Part shown: in pieces, positions 48,317 to 59,145 of the stretch
Layout of the letters: each line of letters opens with the position of its first letter
Numbering within the stretch: position 1 is the first letter of the stretch
Assembly (NCBI RefSeq): GCF_026341515.1
Contig: NZ_JAPEOK010000001.1
Span: forward strand, 8,680,001 to 8,744,000
DNA length: 64,000 bases
DNA from: Streptomyces sp. NBC_00878
Lineage (GTDB): Bacteria > Actinomycetota > Actinomycetes > Streptomycetales > Streptomycetaceae
Direction: 5' to 3'
Notes under the pieces: model-generated
The model's input: the letters and a program-made list of their open reading frames with translations, nothing else
Told to the model about the DNA's origin: nothing
The model's database searches: none
Translations under genes and position numbers: made by a program

Positions 48317-49126
48317 ATGAGACGTTCCCGATTTACGGCATACGTGACCTCGCTCCTCCTCGCTTCCGCCGTCGCCCTCACCGGGGCGATCACGGCCGAG
48401 GCGTCCGAACAAGCCGCCGCTACCGGCTATGTGGCGCTCGGCGACTCCTACTCCTCCGGTGTCGGCGCGGGCAGCTACATCGGCTCCAGCGGTGACTGCA
48501 AGCGCAGCACGAAGGCCTACCCGCAGCTCTGGGCAGCCGCCAACGCACCCTCGTCGTTCAGCTTCACGGCCTGCTCGGGCGCCCGTACGGGTGATGTTCT
48601 CGCCAACCAACTGGGCCCGCTCGGCTCCGGCACCGGGCTCGTCTCGATCACCGTCGGCGGCAACGACGCCGGCTTCTCCGACGTCATGACGACCTGTGTC
48701 CTGCAGTCCGACAGCGCCTGCGTCGCCCGCATCAACACGGCGAAGGCGTACGTCGACTCGACGCTGCCCGGCAAACTCGACTCGGTCTACTCGGCGATCA
48801 GCGCGAAGGCCCCGGCCGCCCATGTGGTCGTCCTGGGCTACCCCCGGTTCTACAAGCTGAGCGGCAGCTGCCTGGCGGGCCTCTCAGAGACGGAACGAAC
48901 CGCCATCAACAGCGCCTCCGACCATCTGAACAACGCCCTCGCGAAGCGCGCCGCCGACCACGGCTTCACCTTCGGCGACGTACGGCCCACGTTCACCGGC
49001 CACGAGATCTGCTCCGGCAGCTCCTGGCTGCACAGCGTCAACTGGCTGAACATCGGCGAGTCGTACCACCCGACAGCCGCGGGCCAGTCGGGTGGCTATC
49101 TGCCCGTCCTCAACGCCTCGGACTGA
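48317..49126 (+). CDS. Secreted SGNH hydrolase (esterase/lipase)
   Basis: This 269-residue exported enzyme has signal peptide 1-30 (TAYVTSLLLASAVALTGAIT). SGNH blocks are GYVALGDSYSSGVGAG (nucleophile Ser in GDSYSSG), TACSGARTGDV, VSITVGGNDAGFSD (Asn) and SYHPTAAGQSGGY (His). Six cysteines, paired as in Streptomyces SGNH lipases, support secretion. It matches my memory of the S. coelicolor SCO1725 aryl esterase/lipase. GGGAGG precedes the ATG closely. The 277-bp upstream gap, divergent from the small membrane protein gene, holds no other gene. Confidence 0.9.
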   Translation: MRRSRFTAYVTSLLLASAVALTGAITAEASEQAAATGYVALGDSYSSGVGAGSYIGSSGDCKRSTKAYPQLWAAANAPSSFSFTACSGARTGDVLANQLGPLGSGTGLVSITVGGNDAGFSDVMTTCVLQSDSACVARINTAKAYVDSTLPGKLDSVYSAISAKAPAAHVVVLGYPRFYKLSGSCLAGLSETERTAINSASDHLNNALAKRAADHGFTFGDVRPTFTGHEICSGSSWLHSVNWLNIGESYHPTAAGQSGGYLPVLNASD

Positions 49127-49173
49127 TCACAGCCGAAGCCCGATCCGCCGAGTCCCGACCCATTGAGTCCTGA

Positions 49174-50850
49174 TCAGCGCCGAGGCTTGATCGCTCCGTT
49201 CGGCGCGAGTGCCTGCGGAGCGTACGGGGAGGAGGTCCCGCTCGACGGGGCCTCCGTCTCGCACGTCACCGAGAACGGCACCTGGTCCGACTCCGCCTCC
49301 TCGGGGGCACGGACCTCCACACCGATCTTGTTCTCGTACGTCCCCGACGCGTCGTACGTCGTCACGGCGACCGTGTTCTGCTTGGTCTTCCCGCCGTTCG
49401 CCGGGAACGACAGCGTCTTCCAGCTCGGGTCGGACACCTCACCCGTCTCCGTCACCCAGCGGTACTCCACATCCGCCGGCACGACGCCCACCGTGAACGT
49501 CGCCGTGAAGGTCGGAGCGTCGGTGCGGGAAGGCGGGCAGGCGCCCTTGTACTCGGTGTGCGAGCCCGAGACGGTCACCTTCACCGACTGGGCGGGCGGT
49601 TTACTGGTCTGACCGCCATCGGTGCTCGAACCGCCGTCCCCGCCGTTCGAGCCGGAGCTCTCCGTGGTCGAGCCGCCGTCCGTGCCGCCCCCGCTGCTCC
49701 CGCCGTTGTCGGTGCCGCCCGTCGAGACGCCGCTGCTCGATCCGCTGGAGGAACTCTCGTCCCCGTCGCCTCCGTTGTTCCGGTTGACCAGGGCGTACGT
49801 CAGTCCCGCCAGGGCGAGCGCGAGCGCGACGAGACCCGCGATCACCGCGAACGTGGCGCGCCGGGGATGGGCCGGCCCCGTGGTGGTGGTCGTCGCGGAC
49901 GGGGGCTGCTGCGGGGTGTAGGCGGGCGGTGTGTACGTGGGTGTGGGGGCGGGCGGGGTCGGGGCGGGCTTTGGCAGCTCCGCGACCGTCGGCGCATAGG
50001 CGGGGCCGCCTGTTTGGGGTGTGCCGCCCGCCGAGACGAGACGCAGGTCCCGTTCGGCGTCCTCGGCCGACAGGCGGTCCGCCGGGTCCTTGCGCAGCAG
50101 GCCCTCGATCACCGGAGTCAGCGGGCCCGCGCGAAGCGGCGGGGGCAACTCCTCGTCGACGACCGCCCGCAGCGTGCTCAACGGGGTGTTCTGGCGGAAC
50201 GGCGAATTGCCCTCGACCGCCGCGTAGAGGAGCACACCGAGCGACCACAGGTCGGACTCGGGCCCCGGCGTACGCCCCAACGCCCGCTCGGGTGCCAGGA
50301 ATTCGGGCGAGCCGATGACCTCGCCGGTCATGGTGAGCGCCGAACTGCCCTCGACCGTGGCGATGCCGAAGTCGGTGAGGACCACCCGGCCGTCGTTCGA
50401 CATCAGTACGTTGCCGGGCTTGACGTCCCGGTGCAGGACCCCCGCCTCGTGCGCGGCCCGCAGCGCGGCGAGCACCTCCGCGCCGATGTGCGCGGTGCGC
50501 TGCGGCGACAACGGTCCCTCGGCGTCCAGCAGATCGGACAGCGCGATCCCGCGGATCAGCTCCATCACGATCCACGGGCGCCCGTCCTCCATCGCCACGT
50601 CGTAGACCGTCACCACATTGCGGCTCGCGACCCGGGCCGCCGCCCAGGCCTCGCGCTCCAGCCTGGCGTACATCCGCTCGACGTCAGGGCCCGGCAGCCC
50701 GCCCGGGGCGCGTACCTCCTTGACGGCCACCTCGCGGTGCAGCACCTCGTCACGGGCGCGCCACACCGTCCCCATCCCGCCCTCGCCCAGCGGAGAGAGC
50801 AGACGGTAGCGCCCCGCGATCACTCGTTCACTACCTGGTTCCTCAGACAC
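49174..50850 (-). CDS. Membrane Ser/Thr protein kinase with extracellular domain
   Basis: This 558-residue protein has a Hanks-type kinase domain (about 14-275): GEGGMG at 22-27, VAVKEV with Lys44, HRDVKPGN with Asp142, TDFG with Asp160 and SPEFLAPERALG. A Pro/Thr-rich linker leads to one membrane helix (about 329-352). Outside is a Gly/Ser/Thr/Asp-rich stalk and a C-terminal Ig-like domain (about 430-535; VKVTVSGSHTEYKGACPP, YRWVTETGEVSDPSWKTLSF) rather than PASTA repeats. The two Cys probably pair. It presumably senses an envelope signal. It is convergent with the SGNH gene. Confidence 0.9.
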   Translation of the reverse strand: MSEEPGSERVIAGRYRLLSPLGEGGMGTVWRARDEVLHREVAVKEVRAPGGLPGPDVERMYARLEREAWAAARVASRNVVTVYDVAMEDGRPWIVMELIRGIALSDLLDAEGPLSPQRTAHIGAEVLAALRAAHEAGVLHRDVKPGNVLMSNDGRVVLTDFGIATVEGSSALTMTGEVIGSPEFLAPERALGRTPGPESDLWSLGVLLYAAVEGNSPFRQNTPLSTLRAVVDEELPPPLRAGPLTPVIEGLLRKDPADRLSAEDAERDLRLVSAGGTPQTGGPAYAPTVAELPKPAPTPPAPTPTYTPPAYTPQQPPSATTTTTGPAHPRRATFAVIAGLVALALALAGLTYALVNRNNGGDGDESSSSGSSSGVSTGGTDNGGSSGGGTDGGSTTESSGSNGGDGGSSTDGGQTSKPPAQSVKVTVSGSHTEYKGACPPSRTDAPTFTATFTVGVVPADVEYRWVTETGEVSDPSWKTLSFPANGGKTKQNTVAVTTYDASGTYENKIGVEVRAPEEAESDQVPFSVTCETEAPSSGTSSPYAPQALAPNGAIKPRR

Positions 50851-50894
50851 GGGCGCCCCCCATTAGCATCCGCACGATTCTGAACAAAAGTAGC

Positions 50895-52651
<1,757 letters not shown>

Positions 52652-52655
<4 letters not shown>

Positions 52656-54100
52656 TTGGCACCGCCCAGCGAGCTCAGCGTCTTCTCGGCCAGCTTCGCG
52701 CCCACCGGCGAGAAGCCGGGGTTGAGCTTCAGCGCCGCCGACAGGCTGCTGCGGGCCTCCTTCTTGTGGCCCGTGGCCTGTTCGATCATGCCGCGGTGGT
52801 AGAGGAACGTCGCGTCGCGGTAGCCGGTGGCCGTGGCGCGCCGGGCGTAGGGGAGGGCCTCGTCGTCGCGGCCGTTGACGTGCAGGGCCCAGGCGAGGGC
52901 GTCCGCGGTGTGCACGGTCTCCCGGCGCTTCCACTCGGCGCGGGCGGCGCGCAGGGCGGCCTTGCGGTCGCCGTGGTCCGCCGCCGCGAGGGCCGTGTCG
53001 AGGTCGGCGTTGACGCCGTTCGCCCGGGCCAGCGCGGTCCAGGCGTTCACCAGGGCGTACTGGTCGCGGGCCTTCGCCTTGTCCTCATCGCCGGCGCGGG
53101 CCTCGTACAGCTCGCCCAGCACGACCAGCGGGCCGGGCAGCGGGAAGCGGCTCACGACGTCCTCCATGCCGCGGATCGCGGCCGCGCGGTCGCCGTTGGC
53201 GGCCTGCGCCCGGGCACGGCCCTCCAGCGCCGGGAGGTACACCTTGTCGGCCCGCAGGGCCTGCGCGTAGTACGTCAGCGCCGTCTCGTACTCGCCCTCG
53301 CGCCAGGCGAGTTGGCCGAGCGCCGTCGCCACGTACGCGATGTCCCCGGGGGCGGAGGCACTGGCGAGCGCCTGCTTCAGGACGCGCCGCGTCGTGGTGA
53401 CATCGCCGCGCAGCTCGCGTACGTAGGCGTAGCGGGTGAAGACCGGGATGCCGGGGCGGCGGGCGTCGGCCTCGTCGGCGGCCTTCGAGGCCTCCTTGTA
53501 GCGGCCGAGTTCGACGAGGGCGTCGATGCGGGTCGACAGCGCCCGCTCGTTGTACGCGTTCTCGTCCAGCGCCTCCTCCGCGTACCGCAGCGCGTCGGGG
53601 AAGTCGTGGCGGGCCGCGGCCAGTGCCGAACGGCCCGCGAGCGCCGGGTCGTTGTCCGGCTTCAGCTTCAGCGACCGCTCCAGCGCGCGCTCCGCCTGCG
53701 GATAGCGGGACGGATCGCCGTTCGTACGCGCCTGCTCGATGTAGGCGACGCCCAGCGTCGACCAGCCGCCGTAGTCCTTGGGCTGTGCCTTGAGGTGGGT
53801 CTGCAGTGCGGAGATGCTGGCGGCCAGGCTCCCGGTGGACAGCAACTCGGGGGCGACACCGGGCGCGGACGCCACCGTACGCACGCCGTCGTCGTCCCTG
53901 CTGCCCAGCACCACGGCCCCCGCGGTCATTGCGACGGCGAGGGCGGCCACGCAGGCGCCGAGCCGCAGCATGCGCGCCCGCGGTGACTCCGGCCGCTCTG
54001 CGGGCCTGCTGGGCCGGTCGGACCTGTCCTCGGCCTCGGGCGGCGGGGTCGCGTCCGCGCGATCCCTGTCCTGCGCGTCCTCGTTCGTACCCGGGGCCAT
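52652..54100 (-). CDS. Membrane-anchored tetratricopeptide-repeat protein
   Basis: This 482-residue protein has an acidic hydrophilic N-terminus (1-40), one membrane helix (RLGACVAALAVAMTAGAVVL) and an extracytoplasmic array of TPR-like helices. Examples are YGGWSTLGVAYIEQARTNGD, PQAERALERSLKLKPDNDPA, ALRYAEEALDENAYNERALS and YVATALGQLAWREGEYETAL. TPRs usually build protein-binding surfaces, here perhaps linking DUF4331 and the NicO transporter. It is translationally coupled to the transporter and 134 bp downstream of the DUF4331 gene. Confidence 0.85.
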
Positions 54101-54234
54101 GCCCTCTCCTCAATCTCCTTGATGGAAGCGGTGGTTCAGAAGCCGTGGTTCAGAGCGGTGGTTCAGGGGGAGCGGCGCGGCCCGTGCGCCGTGGGGGACG
54201 GAAACGCGCGGGCCGCGCCAGTTAGGGGTGTCGG

Positions 54235-55776
54235 TCAGTAGGCCCGGCGGCGGCTGCGCCACCACATGAGACCCGTGCCGATGAGCAGGAAGCCGGCCGC
54301 ACCGGACGCCGCCGAGACGGCGATCAGGGTGGTGTCGTCCATGTCGGCCACACCGCTCGTGGTGCCCGCGGGCTGCAGGGCGTCACCGAGCTGGTTGCGG
54401 ACGTCGTTCGTGCCCGTGGTGCCCTTGGCGAGCGGACCGCGCGAGCCGGAGGTCGGCAGCGCGACGTACGGGAACGCCTTCTCGAACTTCTGGTCGTTCT
54501 TGTCGACCGCGTCACCCAAGTCGTTCTTGGAGCCCACCAGTTCGCCTTCGACGACCTGCAGGGCGATGTCCAGCACGTCGTCGCCGAGGCGGCGTCCGTT
54601 CGGGAAGCCCGCGTTGTCGCCGTCCAGCACGCCGAGCCGCTTCTCCTTGGCCGCCGGCTTGATCGAGGTGTTCAGACGCAGCATCTCCGAAGCACGCACG
54701 TGCGGGGGCTGGTTGAGGCCCTCGACGCCCTTCAGGAAGACGTCGACCAGGTCGTTCCTGGGCTCCTTCGGCGCGGGGATCTTGTAGATCGCCTCGATGA
54801 GCTTCGGCAGTTCGGGGTTGGTGACGTTCTCCAGGAAGTCGCCGTCGTTCCAGGGCGAGGACGCGTTGAACTTGTCCTTGTCCTTGATCGGGTTGACGAC
54901 CTCGTTCACCAGCGGCATACCGAGGCGCGAGACCTGCCGGTACTTGCCGCTCGCGCTCTTGCGCTGCGTCGTCGACCAGATACCGATGATCGGCTGGTCG
55001 GCCGACTCCTGGATCATGTCGGTCGGCACCTGGAGGGCAACGGAGTTGACGTTGTATTCCTTCAGCGTGTCGTTGCCGACCTCGGAGAGGTTCCCGCCGT
55101 ACAGCAGGTCGAAGACGCGCAGGTCCAGGAAGAACGGGTCGTCCGCCTGGCCGGCGAACGTCTTTGCCCCACCGGGGAGTTCGTGCACGGCCTGCTCGCG
55201 GAGCTTTGCGTAGTCCGGCATGGACGCCTGGCCGACGTTCGACGGGGCGACAGGCACGTCGTCCGCGTACTTCGTCTTCTTGACCACGTACTGGTCCTTG
55301 AGCTGCAGCAGATCGATGTCGTAGGTCTGCGTGATGTTGAGGTCCGGGTCGTCGAGGCTCTCGACCGGGCCCGTGTTGTACAGGAACGTCTTGTCGTTCT
55401 TGACGTGCGTCTTGAACGTGTAGCGGAAGACGAACTCGCCCTGCGCGTCACCGTTGTTGTCGATGTGCAGGTCGTACTGCGCGTCCTCGGCGAACGTGAA
55501 GAAGTTCGGCCCGCCGGCTGGTTCCTCGAACGGGATCCAGTTGGCGACGAGCGTCGTCGTGTCCGGGTGGTCCGGGCTGACGAACGCGTACACGTCCGTG
55601 TTGTCGAACTGCGGTTGCCCCGAGATGAGCGGAGCCTCCCGGTGGCTGGATGCGCTCGCCGCCCCCGGTACGAGCGCTGTCACGCCGACGGCGGCGAGCC
55701 CGCCGGTGGCCAGCGCACCGCAGACAAGGGTCGCAAGGCTCCTGCGTCCCACGAACCCGCTGGTGAAAGGTGTCAT
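54235..55776 (-). CDS. DUF4331 protein, exported and membrane-anchored
   Basis: This 513-residue protein begins at ATG 55776 with AGAGGAC upstream; a longer frame to 55890 would bury the signal peptide. It has a signal peptide (about 1-42, ending ASA), then the family opening SSHREAPLISGQPQFDNTDV and YAFVSPDHPDTTTLVANWIP. Conserved NFFTFAEDAQYDLHIDNNGD and DDPFFLDLRVFDLLYG follow. A C-terminal membrane helix (LIAVSAASGAAGFLLIGTGL) with RSRRR ends it. The function of DUF4331 is unknown. It heads an operon with TPR and NicO genes, and a SigK-type promoter points at it across the divergent gap, so it is likely in the SigK regulon. Confidence 0.88.
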   Translation of the reverse strand: MTPFTSGFVGRRSLATLVCGALATGGLAAVGVTALVPGAASASSHREAPLISGQPQFDNTDVYAFVSPDHPDTTTLVANWIPFEEPAGGPNFFTFAEDAQYDLHIDNNGDAQGEFVFRYTFKTHVKNDKTFLYNTGPVESLDDPDLNITQTYDIDLLQLKDQYVVKKTKYADDVPVAPSNVGQASMPDYAKLREQAVHELPGGAKTFAGQADDPFFLDLRVFDLLYGGNLSEVGNDTLKEYNVNSVALQVPTDMIQESADQPIIGIWSTTQRKSASGKYRQVSRLGMPLVNEVVNPIKDKDKFNASSPWNDGDFLENVTNPELPKLIEAIYKIPAPKEPRNDLVDVFLKGVEGLNQPPHVRASEMLRLNTSIKPAAKEKRLGVLDGDNAGFPNGRRLGDDVLDIALQVVEGELVGSKNDLGDAVDKNDQKFEKAFPYVALPTSGSRGPLAKGTTGTNDVRNQLGDALQPAGTTSGVADMDDTTLIAVSAASGAAGFLLIGTGLMWWRSRRRAY

Positions 55777-55893
55777 GCCGTCCGTCCTCTGTCCCAAAGC
55801 TGTATCCCGGCGGCGCCGAGTGCGAGAAGCGACCCGTCGACTGGTCTTCTCCCGCGCTCGTGCCGCGTCGGTCGGTGTTGCCTGATGCACGCC

Positions 55894-55920
55894 ATTCGGA
55901 GCGGGTGCTCGGAAGGATTG
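55894..55920 (-). promoter_or_regulatory. SigK-type promoter of the DUF4331 operon
   Basis: On the minus strand CAATCC (55915-55920) and CCGAAT (55894-55899) are separated by 15 nt. This mirrors the promoter at 55963 and the CCATCC/CCGAAT consensus I remember for mycobacterial SigK. The leader would be about 110 nt. Confidence 0.6.
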
Positions 55921-55962
55921 GTTCGGGATTCACCCGCGTTTTCCAGCAGTTGATCCGTAACC

Positions 55963-55989
55963 CCATCCGAAGGCGTTCCTGCGCCGAAT
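55963..55989 (+). promoter_or_regulatory. SigK-type autoregulatory promoter of sigK-rskA
   Basis: CCATCC (55963-55968), 15 nt, CCGAAT (55984-55989), about 45 bp before the sigK start. Both hexamers are exact matches to the remembered SigK consensus. Confidence 0.7.
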
Positions 55990-56034
55990 ACGTGAGGAAG
56001 AGGCGGGCCGTTCAGGCCGGAGAGGGGGAAACGA

Positions 56035-56577
56035 GTGGAGGCGGACGAACTCCTGGTGCTCGTGGCCGGAGGCGACCAGCAGGCCTTCGAGGAGTTGTAC
56101 GGTCTGGTGTCCGGACCGGTCTTCGGGCTGGTAAGGCGCGTGGTGCGGGATCCGGCCCAGTCGGAGGAGGTGGCCCAGGAGGTGCTCCTCGAACTCTGGC
56201 GCTCCGCCGGACGCTACGACCCCGGCCGCGGCAGCGCCCTGTCCTGGGTCCTCACCCTCGCGCACCGCCGGGCGGTCGACCGGGTGCGCAGTGCCCGCGC
56301 CGCCGGGGAGCGCGAACTGCGCATGGCCCGGCGTGCGAACGGCCCCGCCTTCGACCAGGTCGCCGAGGAGGTCGAGGCCGGCCTCGAACGAGAATGGGTG
56401 CGCCGCTGTCTGGACCGGCTCACCGCCCTGCAACGCCAGTCCGTCACCCTCGCCTACTACGACGGCTACACGTACCGTGAAGTGGCCGAACGGCTCTCGC
56501 TGCCGCTCGGTACGGTCAAGACGCGCATGCGCGACGGACTCACGCGGTTGCGCGACTGCCTGGGAGGTGTCGCATGA
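56035..56577 (+). CDS. sigK: ECF RNA polymerase sigma factor, SigK type
   Basis: This 180-residue ECF sigma factor has region 2 (DQQAFEELYGLVSGPVFGLV, RDPAQSEEVAQEVLLELWRS, SALSWVLTLAHRRAVDRVRS) and region 4 (LDRLTALQRQSVTLAYYDGY, TYREVAERLSLPLGTVKTRM). These fit the SigK/ECF19 group that pairs with RskA anti-sigma factors. GTG at 56035 follows GAGAGGGGGAAACGA. Its stop overlaps the anti-sigma start (ATGA). Matching promoter sequences on both sides of the upstream gap suggest it transcribes itself and the divergent DUF4331 operon. Confidence 0.92.
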   Translation: MEADELLVLVAGGDQQAFEELYGLVSGPVFGLVRRVVRDPAQSEEVAQEVLLELWRSAGRYDPGRGSALSWVLTLAHRRAVDRVRSARAAGERELRMARRANGPAFDQVAEEVEAGLEREWVRRCLDRLTALQRQSVTLAYYDGYTYREVAERLSLPLGTVKTRMRDGLTRLRDCLGGVA

Positions 56578-57362
56578 CCAGCCTCTTCCGGCGGAGTGAT
56601 CTGCACTCCCTGGCCGCCCCCTACGCGCTCGACGCCCTGGAACCCCACGAGCACAAGCGGTTCGAGAAGCACCTGAGGCGCTGTGACAACTGCGCCGAGG
56701 AGGTGCGCGCGCTGCGCGAGGACGCGGTCCGCCTCGCCTGGTCCACGGCCGCCCCGGCGCCGACCGCCATGCGCAACCGGGTCCTGATGGCCGTACGGAC
56801 GACTCCTCAGGAACCGGCGGCCTTCGCGGAACCGCAGGCACGCGCGCGTGCGCAGCGGCCGCAGCCGCGCGCCCGCCGCTCGGGCTTCTCGCCGTTCCTC
56901 ATCCCGCTCGCGTCCACCACGGCCGCCGCCGCGCTCGTCGTCGCCGCCCTCTTCGGTATGCAGGCGGCCCGCACCCAGGACCAGCTCGACCAGGAGCGTG
57001 CCCAGGCGCGTGAGATCGCCCACGTTCTCGCCGCGCCGGACGCACGCGCGAGCGCCGGACGCGACGCGCAGGGCCAGGGCATCAGCGTCGTCGCGTCCGC
57101 CTCACAGCGCACCGCGGTGGTGACCGCGGCCGGTCTCGGCGTCCCCTCGAACGGAGGGGTTCACCAACTGTGGCTCATGCGACCGGAGGTGAAACCGCAA
57201 TCCCTGGGGCTCCTCGACGGCGACACGCCCTTGATTGCCACCGGACTGAACAAGAACGCGACATCACTCGCTGTCACCGTGGAGCCGTCAGGCGGTTCCC
57301 CGCAGCCCACAACCGCACCAGTTGTCCAACTCGCGCTGAAATCAGTCGGATTCGGAGAGTAG
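56574..57362 (+). CDS. rskA: RskA-type transmembrane anti-sigma factor
   Basis: This 262-residue protein has a cytoplasmic zinc-binding anti-sigma domain (1-90: LAAPYALDALEPHEHKRFEK, HLRRCDNCAEEVRAL with His-x3-Cys-x2-Cys). One membrane helix (PLASTTAAAALVVAALFGMQ) follows, then an extracytoplasmic RskA domain (about 155-262; HQLWLMRPEVKPQSLGLLDG). It should hold SigK inactive until regulated proteolysis releases it. It is translationally coupled to sigK. Confidence 0.92.
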   Translation: MTSLFRRSDLHSLAAPYALDALEPHEHKRFEKHLRRCDNCAEEVRALREDAVRLAWSTAAPAPTAMRNRVLMAVRTTPQEPAAFAEPQARARAQRPQPRARRSGFSPFLIPLASTTAAAALVVAALFGMQAARTQDQLDQERAQAREIAHVLAAPDARASAGRDAQGQGISVVASASQRTAVVTAAGLGVPSNGGVHQLWLMRPEVKPQSLGLLDGDTPLIATGLNKNATSLAVTVEPSGGSPQPTTAPVVQLALKSVGFGE

Positions 57363-57477
57363 CCGTCAACACCCTTGCCGGAAAGGTGAATCCCGCGACC
57401 GGGATACACGGGTGTGTCGAGGGAGCGATAGGGTTAACCTGCCCGGGCCGGGTGCCCTCGTATGGGTGGGGAGTGAC

Positions 57478-57747
57478 ATGGAACAGATAACGGTGCGTGG
57501 CAGGGCGCGAGTCCCTGCGATCACCTGTGGGAGCAGCGCGACCAGTTCGCGCCTCGACCGCCATCTCTCGGTGATGGGTGGCCCCGCCATCCCTCAGCGC
57601 GAGGCGGCAGAGGCGACGGACCTGATGCGCGAGCTCACCGCACGTGACACCGCGCACGACCGCACCGGCAGGGGCGCGCGAGTGAGGCGGGTCTCGCTCT
57701 TCGCACCGCTGCGCCGGCTGCGCCGTTCCCTGTTCGGCGGTCGCTGA
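57478..57747 (+). CDS. Small basic protein of unknown function
   Basis: This 89-residue protein begins at ATG 57478, with GGGGAG 4 nt upstream (MEQITVRGRARVPAITCGSS). The C-terminus is strongly basic (RRVSLFAPLRRLRRSLFGGR) and may be amphipathic. No domain is recognised. It lies 115 bp after rskA on the same strand. The upstream frame extends to 57412, but the ribosome site supports 57478. Confidence 0.6.
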   Translation: MEQITVRGRARVPAITCGSSATSSRLDRHLSVMGGPAIPQREAAEATDLMRELTARDTAHDRTGRGARVRRVSLFAPLRRLRRSLFGGR

Positions 57748-57803
57748 CCGGCGACCCCGGTCGCTGACAGGCGGCCGAATCCGAGCAGGACCCCGACCCG
57801 CGC

Positions 57804-59036
57804 TCAGGCGGTCACACCGTCCCGGCGCAGTGCTGCGATCTCATCGTCCGCCATCCCCACGGCACGCAGCAGCGCCCCGGTGTGTTCCCCGAGCGCGGGT
57901 ACGGGCCCCATCCGCGCCGTGTCCCCGCCCGGCAGCGTGATCGGCGGCAACAAGGCCCTCAACGGCCCGACCGGTGACTCCACTTCCCGCCACCGGTCCC
58001 TCGCCGCCAGCTGAGGATGCTCCGCCACCTCCCGTACGTCCCGTAGCCGCGCGCAGGCGATCCCGGCCGCCTCCAGCCGCGCCACCGCCTCGTCCGTGCC
58101 GAGCACCGCCAGCGCCTTGCCGACCAACTCGTCGGTACGCTCCCGGTGTTCGACCCGCGCCGCGTTCGTCGCGTACGCCGGATCCTGCGCCAAGTCCGGC
58201 CGCCGCAGCACCTGCTCGGCCAGCCGACGCCACTCCCGGTCGTTCTGCACCGACAGCAGCACGCTCCCGCCGTCGGCCGTCGGATAGGCGTCGTACGGGG
58301 CGATGACGGCGTGCGCGAGGCCGGTGCGCGCCGGGGGAGTGCCGCCGTGCATCGCGTGATGCAGCGGATGCCCCATCCACTCCGTGAGCGCGTCCAGCAT
58401 CGACACTTCCACCGGCCCGCCGCGCCCCGTCGTACCGCGCCGCACCAGCGCCGCCAGCACCCCCGAGAACGCGTACATCGCCGCCGCGATGTCGGCCGCC
58501 GGGATCCCCGCCTTCACCGGCCGATCGGCCGTCCCCGTCACGGACACCAGCCCCGCCTCGCACTGCACGAGCATGTCGTACGCGCGCTTGCCGGCGTACG
58601 GACCAAAGGCCCCGTAACCCGAGATGTCCACGGCGATCAGCCGCGGGTCGGCCGCACACAGCGTCGCCGCGTCCAGGCCGAGCCGCGCGGCCGCGCCCTG
58701 TGCGAGGTTCTGCACGAAGACGTCGGCGTCCGCGACGAGACGGCGTACGACGTCCAGGCCGCGCGGGTCCTTCAGGTCGAGGGCGATGGACTCCTTGCCG
58801 CGGTTGCACCACACGAAGTGCGAGGCGAGACCGGCGGCCGCGGTGTCGTAGCCGCGCGCGAAGTCACCGCCGTCGATCCGCTCGACCTTGATCACCCGGG
58901 CCCCGAGATCGGCGAGCTGCCGGGTGGCGAAGGGCGCCGCGACGGCCTGCTCGACGGCGACGACGGTGATGCCCTCCAGGGGGAGCGGCAGACGGGAGGC
59001 GGGCTCCTGGGGATGTGGCTGCATGCGGCGGATCAT
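57804..59036 (-). CDS. CaiB/BaiF family CoA-transferase (class III)
   Basis: This 410-residue enzyme shows class III CoA-transferase features: LPLEGITVVAVEQAVAAPFA, ADLGARVIKVERIDGGDFAR, CNRGKESIALDLKDPRGLDV, DISGYGAFGPYAGKRAYDML (the catalytic Asp in YDML) and GRGGPVEVSMLDALTEWM. It moves CoA between carboxylic acids; the substrates are unknown. It is the third minus-strand gene behind the ABC exporter pair, with a small hairpin at 59113-59134 between, so it may be a separate or read-through transcript. Confidence 0.9.
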   Translation of the reverse strand: MIRRMQPHPQEPASRLPLPLEGITVVAVEQAVAAPFATRQLADLGARVIKVERIDGGDFARGYDTAAAGLASHFVWCNRGKESIALDLKDPRGLDVVRRLVADADVFVQNLAQGAAARLGLDAATLCAADPRLIAVDISGYGAFGPYAGKRAYDMLVQCEAGLVSVTGTADRPVKAGIPAADIAAAMYAFSGVLAALVRRGTTGRGGPVEVSMLDALTEWMGHPLHHAMHGGTPPARTGLAHAVIAPYDAYPTADGGSVLLSVQNDREWRRLAEQVLRRPDLAQDPAYATNAARVEHRERTDELVGKALAVLGTDEAVARLEAAGIACARLRDVREVAEHPQLAARDRWREVESPVGPLRALLPPITLPGGDTARMGPVPALGEHTGALLRAVGMADDEIAALRRDGVTA

Positions 59037-59112
59037 GCCGCGCGCGTGACCGCTTTGTCATGCGTGGACGGCGAGCTGGGCAGCGGGATGCACGGGTGGA
59101 CGGGCCGGCAGA

Positions 59113-59134
59113 TGGGCAGGGAGTTCTCTGCCCA
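59113..59134 (-). terminator. Small hairpin after the ABC permease gene
   Basis: TGGGCAG (59113-59119) pairs with CTGCCCA (59128-59134), loop 8 nt, just downstream of the exporter permease on the minus strand. Confidence 0.35.
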
Positions 59135-59145
59135 GAGGCGGGCGT

